12,491 bases of DNA. Source: RGIG6307 sp964424345 (GTDB taxonomy: Bacteria; Bacillota; Clostridia; Lachnospirales; Lachnospiraceae). Position 1 is the stretch's first letter. Every line of letters begins with the position of its first letter. Positions 7,721-12,491 of the stretch are shown piece after piece. The position numbers were made by a program, and so were the translations under genes. Where the stretch lies: contig CAYRIK010000046.1 of NCBI GenBank assembly GCA_964424345.1, forward strand, positions 1 through 12,491, given 5' to 3'. The notes below the pieces were generated by a model. The model was given only the letters and a program-made list of their open reading frames with translations, searched no databases and was not told the origin of the DNA.

Positions 7721-8359
7721 ATGCGATTAAGAAATATAACAGGTGCAAAAGATGTGATTGCATCAAATGAATATGTAATTCAGGAGCCAACAGAATGGAA
7801 GGGACGTTGGAAAGAGGCGTTTGACCAAGAAGGAGAACTTCACATTGAAGTTGGTATGGGTAAAGGAAGATTTTTGCATGAGATGGCTGCACTGCATCCA
7901 GAAATCAATTATATTGGAATTGAAATGTACAGCAGTGTATTGCTCAGAGCGTTGCAGAAAATGGAAGCAGATCCATTGCCAAATTTAAAATTCCTCTGCG
8001 TTGATGCAAGAATTTTACCAGATGTATTTGAAAAAGGTGAAGTAGATCATATTTACTTAAACTTCTCTGATCCATGGCCAAAGGATCGTCATGCAAAGAG
8101 AAGACTTCCAAGCAGACAGTTTTTAGCAAGATTTGACCAGATTTTAAAACCAGAAGGAAGATTGAGCTTTAAGACAGACAATCGTGATCTGTTTGATTTT
8201 GCTGTAGAAGAATTAGAGCCAGCAGGTTGGAAGGCAGAAGTGATTACATATGATCTTCATGCAGATGAAGTGCTTTGTGCAGGAAACGTAATGACTGAAT
8301 ACGAAGAAAAATTTTCCTCTAAAGGTAATCCAATCTGTAAATATATTATTTATCGTTAA
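7721..8359 (+). CDS. trmB: tRNA (guanine-N7-)-methyltransferase
   Basis: SAM-dependent enzyme that makes m7G46 in the variable loop of tRNAs. Its 212 residues are the usual bacterial length. Visible features are the SAM-binding loop EVGMGKG (43-49), the acidic residue E68 ending the next strand, the family signature FSDPWPKDRHAKRRL (115-129), FKTDNRD (150-156) and the C-terminal TEYEEKF (192-198), which recognises the target guanine in known structures. The start at 7721 follows GGAG (7710-7713) with 7 nt spacing. It has its own promoter region, divergent from the carboxypeptidase gene. Its 3' end overlaps the 3' end of the opposing GIY-YIG gene by 14 bp, with no terminator between them. Confidence 0.97.
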   Translation: MRLRNITGAKDVIASNEYVIQEPTEWKGRWKEAFDQEGELHIEVGMGKGRFLHEMAALHPEINYIGIEMYSSVLLRALQKMEADPLPNLKFLCVDARILPDVFEKGEVDHIYLNFSDPWPKDRHAKRRLPSRQFLARFDQILKPEGRLSFKTDNRDLFDFAVEELEPAGWKAEVITYDLHADEVLCAGNVMTEYEEKFSSKGNPICKYIIYR

Positions 8360-8618
8360 TAGTGATATTTGTAGCATCAAAAGCTGCGATCAAGGCAAGT
8401 TTTTCTTTTCGGGAGAGCTTCTTGATGGCAGCTTCTCTTTTCATTGCTTCTTGTTTTGTTTCAAAAATTTCATAATAAACGAGTACAACCGGCGTACGGC
8501 TGCGCGTATATTTTGCTCCTTTGCCAGCATTGTGATTTGCAAGGCGTTTTGGTAAATCGTTTGTCCATCCGCAGTAAAGGGTATCATCACTGCATCGAAG
8601 TAGGTATGTGTAATTCAT
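8346..8618 (-). CDS. Small GIY-YIG domain protein (UPF0213/YhbQ-like)
   Basis: A 90-residue protein consisting of a single GIY-YIG nuclease domain. The first half-motif is YTYLL (3-7) and the second YCGWTNDLPKRLANHN (15-30) with R25. It continues with the GKGAKYTR segment and a catalytic-type Glu (E62) in MKREAAIKKL. All key residues of the fold are present. The family (UPF0213, related to the SLX1 nuclease domain) is widespread and its exact role is poorly known; DNA repair or structure-specific cleavage is inference. The frame is open to 8660, but GGAG (complement of 8626-8629) lies 7 nt before the ATG at 8618, and the domain begins right there. It converges on trmB with a 14-bp overlap. 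No clear promoter was found upstream of it. Confidence 0.88.
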   Translation of the reverse strand: MNYTYLLRCSDDTLYCGWTNDLPKRLANHNAGKGAKYTRSRTPVVLVYYEIFETKQEAMKREAAIKKLSRKEKLALIAAFDATNITINDK

Positions 8619-8761
8619 ATTTTTACTCCATAATTTATAAAGATAATGATAGTTTAGCATTAGAAAATAGCAGATTGCAAGTGATAAAGCCTATTATGAC
8701 TGCGACTTACAGATTAGGAAAAGAATAATTTAAAAGAAATTGGAAATACTTGTTAAGTCTA

Positions 8762-8790
8762 TTGATAAATTTTTAAAAATAGAGTAGAAT
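8762..8790 (+). promoter_or_regulatory. Sigma-A promoter of the FAD-dependent dehydrogenase gene
   Basis: TTGATA (8762-8767) and TAGAAT (8785-8790) are exactly 17 nt apart, each matching five of six consensus bases. This is the best -35/-10 pair in the window. Transcription would start near 8797 and give a leader of about 45 nt. Confidence 0.65.
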
Positions 8791-8841
8791 AAATTGCAAG
8801 ACAAGACATTGAATTGACAAATGACACATGGAGGACGAGAG

Positions 8842-10212
8842 ATGTTATATGATGTTATTATTATCGGTGCCGGTCCAGGGGGTATTTTCTCCGCTTATGA
8901 ATTAGTACAGTTAAAGCCGGAACTTAAAGTTGCAGTTATGGAGGCAGGTCACGCATTAAACAAGCGTCATTGCCCAATTGATGGAGAAAAGATTAAATCT
9001 TGCATTCGCTGTAAGAGCTGCTCTATCATGAGTGGTTTTGGTGGTGCAGGTGCATTCTCTGATGGTAAGTACAATATCACAAATGATTTTGGTGGTACAT
9101 TGTATGAATACATCGGCAAGAAACAGGCTTTAGATCTGATGCGTTATGTAGATGAAATCAATATGAAGCATGGCGGTGAGGGTACAAAATTGTATTCTAC
9201 AGCAGGTACAAAGTTCAAAAAACTTTGCACACAGAACGATTTACATTTGTTAGATGCTTCTGTACGTCATCTTGGAACAGATATCAACTACGTAGTATTA
9301 GAAAACATTTATGAATATTTGAAAGATAGAGTAGATTTCTATTTTGATTCACCAGTAGATAAGATTGAAGTAGTAGACGGAAAATATCAGGTATCTTGCA
9401 AGGGTACACAGTACGTTGGTGAAAAGTGTATCGTATCTGTTGGCCGAAGCGGCAGCAAGTGGATGGAAGATGTTTGTCATGATCTTGGTATCGAGACAAA
9501 GTCTAATCGTGTAGATATCGGTGTACGAGTAGAACTTCCAGCAGAAATCTTCTCTCATTTAACAGATGAATTATACGAAAGTAAGATTGTATTCCGTACT
9601 CAGAAATATGGCGATTTAGTTCGTACATTCTGTATGAATCCAAAGGGTGCGGTTGTAAATGAAAATACAAATGGTATTGTAACTGTAAACGGACATAGCT
9701 ATGAAGATCCTGAAAAGCAGACAAACAATACAAACTTTGCACTTTTAGTTGCAAAGCATTTCTCAGAGCCATTTAAAGATTCCAATGGTTATGGTGAAAG
9801 TATTGCAAGATTAAGCAATATGCTTGGCGGTGGTGTTATCGTACAGCGTTTTGGTGATTTGATTCGTGGTCAGAGAAGTAATCAGAACCGTATTGATGAA
9901 TCTTTCACAACACCAACACTTCATGCAACACCTGGTGACTTAAGCCTTGTATTACCAAAGCGTATCTTAGACGATATTATCGAAATGATTTATGCTCTTG
10001 ATAAGATTGCTCCTGGTACAGCAAATGATGATACATTATTATATGGTGTAGAAGTTAAGTTCTACAACATGGAAGTTGCAGTAGATGAGCACTTACAGAC
10101 ACAGTATCCTGGTTTATATATCATCGGTGACGGCAGTGGTATTACACACTCTCTGTCACATGCTTCTGCAAGTGGTGTATATGTAGCAAGAGATATTGCA
10201 CAGAACGAATAA
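8842..10212 (+). CDS. NAD(P)/FAD-dependent oxidoreductase (COG2509-type dehydrogenase)
   Basis: Predicted flavoprotein of 456 residues with unknown substrate. Residues 1-35 form a dinucleotide-binding Rossmann motif (YDVIIIGAGPGG, then an acidic end V-M-E at 32-34). The C-terminus has a second FAD-contacting motif IIGDGSGITHS (427-437) as in MnmG-like and fumarate-reductase-like flavoproteins. Between C44 and C60 lie four cysteines (C44, C54, C57, C60), directly followed by a glycine-rich SGFGGAGAFSDGK (64-76). This arrangement fits the family of uncharacterised FAD-dependent dehydrogenases (COG2509). The frame opens at an ATG at 8821, but GGAGG (8830-8834) lies 7 nt before the ATG at 8842 and the Rossmann strand starts there, so 8842 is preferred. 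It is monocistronic, with a good promoter and its own terminator. No signal peptide is seen, so it is cytosolic. Confidence 0.85.
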   Translation: MLYDVIIIGAGPGGIFSAYELVQLKPELKVAVMEAGHALNKRHCPIDGEKIKSCIRCKSCSIMSGFGGAGAFSDGKYNITNDFGGTLYEYIGKKQALDLMRYVDEINMKHGGEGTKLYSTAGTKFKKLCTQNDLHLLDASVRHLGTDINYVVLENIYEYLKDRVDFYFDSPVDKIEVVDGKYQVSCKGTQYVGEKCIVSVGRSGSKWMEDVCHDLGIETKSNRVDIGVRVELPAEIFSHLTDELYESKIVFRTQKYGDLVRTFCMNPKGAVVNENTNGIVTVNGHSYEDPEKQTNNTNFALLVAKHFSEPFKDSNGYGESIARLSNMLGGGVIVQRFGDLIRGQRSNQNRIDESFTTPTLHATPGDLSLVLPKRILDDIIEMIYALDKIAPGTANDDTLLYGVEVKFYNMEVAVDEHLQTQYPGLYIIGDGSGITHSLSHASASGVYVARDIAQNE

Positions 10213-10232
10213 TAAAATAAATATATAGAACT

Positions 10233-10275
10233 GGACTGAATCTGGTATTGTACCGGACTCAGTCCTTTTTATTTT
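10233..10275 (+). terminator. Rho-independent terminator of the dehydrogenase gene
   Basis: The arms 10233-10247 and 10251-10265 pair over 15 positions with one A.C mismatch and one G:U wobble around a 3-nt loop. The outer part is a perfect 7-bp GC-containing stem. A T-rich tail follows (10266-10275). It starts 20 nt after the stop codon. Confidence 0.9.
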
Positions 10276-10364
10276 ATACTGGGAAATTACTTGTTTTTTA
10301 GTAAAATATGGTGTTATAAGGTACGCAGTTAATGAAAACTTTATGAATATTCATTTTTTGTTAG

Positions 10365-10393
10365 TTGTATATGGAATTGGATAGGGCTATAAT
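10365..10393 (+). promoter_or_regulatory. Promoter of the DUF5685-J protein-zinc ribbon unit
   Basis: A perfect TATAAT (10388-10393) is preceded, at exactly 17 nt, by TTGTAT (10365-10370). The expected start site near 10400 gives a leader of about 38 nt. A 12-bp perfect palindrome lies just upstream (10343-10354) and an 18-bp near-palindrome overlaps the start site (10393-10410), so regulation by a dimeric repressor is conceivable. Confidence 0.55.
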
Positions 10394-10437
10394 CATTATA
10401 TATGTAATGAGGAAAAGACGGAAAGGAATGAGGAAGT

Positions 10438-11265
10438 GTGTTTGGATATGTCATAGCAAATAAGGAGTGTATGTCGCAGGAAGAATTGGCCCGATATCAG
10501 GGCTTTTATTGTGGACTGTGCAAAGCGTTGGAAAGAGATTATGGGCAATTAGAGAGAATTACCTTAAATTATGATATGACATTTTTGGCATTGTTTCTTT
10601 CCGCATTGTATGAACCAACGGAAGAACAAAAAAGCTGTAAATGCGTTTTTCATGGTTTCAAAGAGCGACCTGTTATAGAAAATGAATATATCGATTATGC
10701 AGCGGCTATGACAATCGTATTGACTTACTATAAATGTTTGGATGACTGGAATGATGAACGAAAATGGATTAGTCAAAAATATGGACAGCTGCTCAAAAAG
10801 AGTTATTATAAAATAAAAGAAAAATATCCAAGACAGTGTGAGAGCATTGAACAAAGCATTTGGAAGCAAAGTATTGCAGAAAAGGATCATACCAATTCTG
10901 TAGACGATGCAATTAATTATGCTGGAATGCTGTTGAGTGAGGTGTTTGTATATAAGGAAGATTTCTGGAGCGATTATTTAAGAACATTTGGTTATGAATT
11001 GGGCCGTTTTATCTATTTGATGGATGCAGCAATGGATTATGAAAAAGATTTGAAAAAGAGCAATTATAATCCGCTTGTAAAGTTGAATAAAAGACCAGAA
11101 GAAGTGCAGGATTTGTTGGAAATGGCAATCGGTGATGCTACAGTAGAATTTGAAAGACTTCCTATTACACAGGATGAACATTTGCTTCGCAATATCCTAT
11201 ATGGAGGCGTATGGCAGCAATACTATGAAAAAATAGGAAAGGAACAGAAAAAACGTGGTAAGTGA
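10438..11265 (+). CDS. DUF5685 family protein with isoprenoid-synthase-like Asp motifs
   Basis: A 275-residue soluble protein with no signal peptide that looks all-helical. I recognise the N-terminal pattern MFGYV, then YCGLCKALERDYG (24-36; C25 and C28) and LNYDMTFLALFLSALYEP (43-60), as DUF5685, a family without assigned function. Two acidic motifs stand out: DDWND (102-106), which is a DDxxD, and D196-x3-D200-x3-D204 followed by KKSNYNPL. Their order and the basic/Asn-Pro sequence after the second recall the two metal-binding motifs of squalene/phytoene synthases; this is my inference. Further cysteines are C67, C69 and C100. It starts with GTG at 10438; AAGGAA (10423-10428) is 9 nt upstream and a second, closer AGGA is also present. 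Its end overlaps the J-protein start by 11 bp, so the two are probably translationally coupled. Confidence 0.8.
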   Translation: MFGYVIANKECMSQEELARYQGFYCGLCKALERDYGQLERITLNYDMTFLALFLSALYEPTEEQKSCKCVFHGFKERPVIENEYIDYAAAMTIVLTYYKCLDDWNDERKWISQKYGQLLKKSYYKIKEKYPRQCESIEQSIWKQSIAEKDHTNSVDDAINYAGMLLSEVFVYKEDFWSDYLRTFGYELGRFIYLMDAAMDYEKDLKKSNYNPLVKLNKRPEEVQDLLEMAIGDATVEFERLPITQDEHLLRNILYGGVWQQYYEKIGKEQKKRGK

Positions 11266-11956
11266 TCCATATAAAGTGCTTGGTGTAAGTCGGGACGCAA
11301 GTAAGGAAGAAATCAAAAAGGCGTATCGTGCCAAAGCAAAACAATATCATCCAGATTTAAATCCTGACGATCCAGTGGCAGCAGCCAAAATGAACGAAGT
11401 CAATGAAGCTTATGATATGCTGAATAATCCGGAAAAATATGCCCATCAGCAGACAAATGGTTATGCAGGACAAGGTTCTTATTATAATACAAATCGTAAT
11501 GCGTATGGCGGAAGTTATCAATATTATGATTTTGAAGATATGTTTGGATTTGGCAGATATCAAAGGACTGCAAATATTCCAAATCCGACTGCACAGGCTG
11601 GAGATTCTGATGCAATTCGTCAGGCCATTGATTTTATTAATATGGGACAGTATTATTATGCATCACAGGCATTGGCTTGTGTTGTAAGTGGATTAAGAAA
11701 TCATAGATGGTATTATTTAAGTGCAATCGTAAATTACAAAACAGGGCAGAGCAGTTTAGCAATGGGGCAGATGCAGACAGCGTTAAATATGGCTCCAGAC
11801 AATGCTGTTTACAGACAGACATTAGAGATTATGAAACAGTCGTCTACTTCTTATAGACAAGCTGGACAGGATTATCAGGCATATTCTGACGGAGTAGGAA
11901 AGATGTGTTCTCATTTATGCTGGCTTCAGTTTTTATGTCTGTTTTGTTGTCGATAA
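11255..11956 (+). CDS. J-domain (DnaJ-like) protein with TPR-like region and cysteine-rich C-terminus
   Basis: Probable Hsp70 (DnaK) co-chaperone of 233 residues. Residues 4-62 are a J domain starting DPYKVLGVSRDASKEEIKKAY, with the HPD tripeptide at 32-34 that stimulates Hsp70 ATPase. A Gly/Tyr/Asn-rich linker follows (about 63-105), similar in composition to the G/F linker of DnaJ. Residues of about 117-195 form two or more TPR-like helical pairs. The last 16 residues hold five cysteines (C218, C222, C228, C231, C232) among hydrophobic residues. The DnaJ zinc-finger and substrate domains are absent, so this is not housekeeping DnaJ. The GTG start at 11255 overlaps the previous gene by 11 bp; AAAGGAA (11238-11244) is 10 nt upstream, a little far, so coupling may help initiation. 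The client is unknown; the flanking genes are the obvious candidates. Confidence 0.85.
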   Translation: MVSDPYKVLGVSRDASKEEIKKAYRAKAKQYHPDLNPDDPVAAAKMNEVNEAYDMLNNPEKYAHQQTNGYAGQGSYYNTNRNAYGGSYQYYDFEDMFGFGRYQRTANIPNPTAQAGDSDAIRQAIDFINMGQYYYASQALACVVSGLRNHRWYYLSAIVNYKTGQSSLAMGQMQTALNMAPDNAVYRQTLEIMKQSSTSYRQAGQDYQAYSDGVGKMCSHLCWLQFLCLFCCR

Positions 11957-11980
11957 TAAGTAATAAGAAAGGAAAACATT

Positions 11981-12376
11981 ATGCAAAATTTTTGGAATCA
12001 ATTAAAATGGAAAATACAGATGTTTATGAGAGGAAGAAATGGACTCGATGACCTTGGAAAGATGACAGTTTATGCTTCGTTAGCACTTTATGTTGTTGGA
12101 ATATTGTTTCATTCAGGCTTATTGGATATATTATCATTTTGGGCAATGATTTATGCAATCTTTCGTATCTGTTCTAAAAATCTCTATGCAAGAAGAGAAG
12201 AAAACCGCAAATTTGTAACATGGATGGAAACGACTCGTGTGAAAATGTCACAACGAAAAGACTATAAAATCTTTAAATGCAAAGGATGCGGTCGTACGAT
12301 TCGTGTTCCAAGAGGAAAAGGAAAGATAGAAGTAACTTGTCCAATGTGCGGAAATAAAACAATACATAGAACTTAA
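11981..12376 (+). CDS. Small membrane protein with C-terminal zinc ribbon
   Basis: A 131-residue hypothetical protein. It has a basic N-terminus (1-28), two hydrophobic helices (about 29-46 and 48-64) separated by a short turn, a charged segment (66-98), and a C-terminal zinc ribbon with C100-x2-C103 and C120-x2-C123 around a basic loop RVPRGKGK. By charge the N-terminus and the ribbon should both be cytoplasmic, forming a membrane hairpin with a cytosolic metal-binding head. I do not recognise a named family; similar ribbons occur in clostridial proteins next to J-domain genes, but I cannot verify that here. The start is supported by AAAGGA (11968-11973) 7 nt upstream. It lies 24 nt after the J-protein gene and is followed by a terminator, so it is the last gene of the unit. 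Confidence 0.75.
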   Translation: MQNFWNQLKWKIQMFMRGRNGLDDLGKMTVYASLALYVVGILFHSGLLDILSFWAMIYAIFRICSKNLYARREENRKFVTWMETTRVKMSQRKDYKIFKCKGCGRTIRVPRGKGKIEVTCPMCGNKTIHRT

Positions 12377-12435
12377 TATAAAAATTAGCATTTTTCTGGA
12401 AAAAGATAATGTTAAGATGTGGTTAATAGTATGAT

Positions 12436-12475
12436 AAAAATGGGAGACCTGATTGTTTAGGTTTCTCATTTTTTT
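12436..12475 (+). terminator. Rho-independent terminator of the DUF5685 unit
   Basis: The arms 12439-12450 and 12459-12470 pair over 12 bp with two G:U wobbles around an 8-nt loop. They extend outward through A:T pairs and are followed by a T-run to 12475. It lies about 60 nt after the zinc-ribbon stop. Confidence 0.88.
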
Positions 12476-12491
12476 AAGCAAAAAAAATAGC

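Noticed and set aside
8619..8660. A longer start for the GIY-YIG protein (14 extra codons).
   Set aside because: GGAG sits 7 nt before the internal ATG at 8618, and the domain begins directly after it.
8444..8728. An open frame on the plus strand opposite the GIY-YIG gene.
   Set aside because: It has no ribosome binding site, no recognisable motif and lies antisense to a clear domain gene; it is a shadow frame.
8821..8841. An earlier ATG for the FAD-dependent dehydrogenase, seven codons upstream.
   Set aside because: The strong GGAGG lies inside this stretch and points to the ATG at 8842, immediately before the Rossmann strand.
12390..12405. A TTTTTCTGGAAAAA hairpin after the zinc-ribbon gene as a first terminator.
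   Set aside because: The stem is only A:T pairs with no T-run after it; the hairpin at 12436-12475 is far stronger.
1..12491. CRISPR arrays, tRNA/rRNA genes, insertion sequences, attachment sites, toxin-antitoxin or defence genes.
   Set aside because: Reading both strands I found no direct-repeat arrays, clover-leaf candidates, transposase or integrase motifs, or terminal inverted repeats.

Overview
This is ordinary-looking chromosomal DNA from an AT-rich Gram-positive anaerobe, most likely a Lachnospiraceae-type clostridium. The evidence is a strong purine-rich ribosome binding site in front of almost every gene, A/T-rich codon choice, an acn-icd pair of the clostridial type, a DUF5685 protein and an uncharacterised FAD-dependent dehydrogenase of the COG2509 type. 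The taxonomic call is inference. I see no tRNA, rRNA, CRISPR array, insertion sequence, integrase or phage gene. Base and codon use look even across the window.

Layout. (1) 13-3090, plus strand: aconitate hydratase and an isocitrate dehydrogenase, separated by 3 nt and closed by an 18-bp hairpin terminator. Together they convert citrate to 2-oxoglutarate, the oxidative arm that feeds glutamate synthesis. (2) 3161-3799, minus strand: pyroglutamyl peptidase. (3) 3977-5747, plus strand: an alpha/beta-hydrolase esterase and a DEDDh exonuclease with an extra Cys-rich C-terminal domain. They are 7 nt apart and end at a 21-bp hairpin terminator. (4) 5820-7538, minus strand: a PBP5-type D-Ala-D-Ala carboxypeptidase with an unusual membrane and basic tail. 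(5) 7721-8359, plus strand: trmB, whose 3' end overlaps by 14 bp the 3' end of a small GIY-YIG protein gene (8346-8618, minus strand). (6) 8842-10212, plus strand: a FAD-dependent dehydrogenase with a four-cysteine cluster, a strong promoter and its own terminator. (7) 10438-12376, plus strand: a three-gene unit made of a DUF5685 protein, a J-domain/TPR protein with a Cys-rich tail (11-bp overlap with the previous gene) and a two-helix membrane protein with a zinc ribbon. A promoter lies before it and a terminator after it.

The best candidate for something undescribed is unit 7. The DUF5685 protein carries a DDxxD motif and a second spaced-Asp motif laid out like class I isoprenoid (squalene/phytoene) synthases. 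It is translationally linked to a possible Hsp70 co-chaperone and a membrane zinc-ribbon protein. Other points worth checking are the non-canonical cofactor-discriminating residues of the isocitrate dehydrogenase, the cysteine cluster of the dehydrogenase, the added domain on the exonuclease and the C-terminal extension of the carboxypeptidase.

No gene-free stretch exceeds 300 bases. The longest gaps (3800-3976, 7539-7720, 8619-8841, 10213-10437) hold promoter candidates, ribosome binding sites, one terminator and a few short palindromes.
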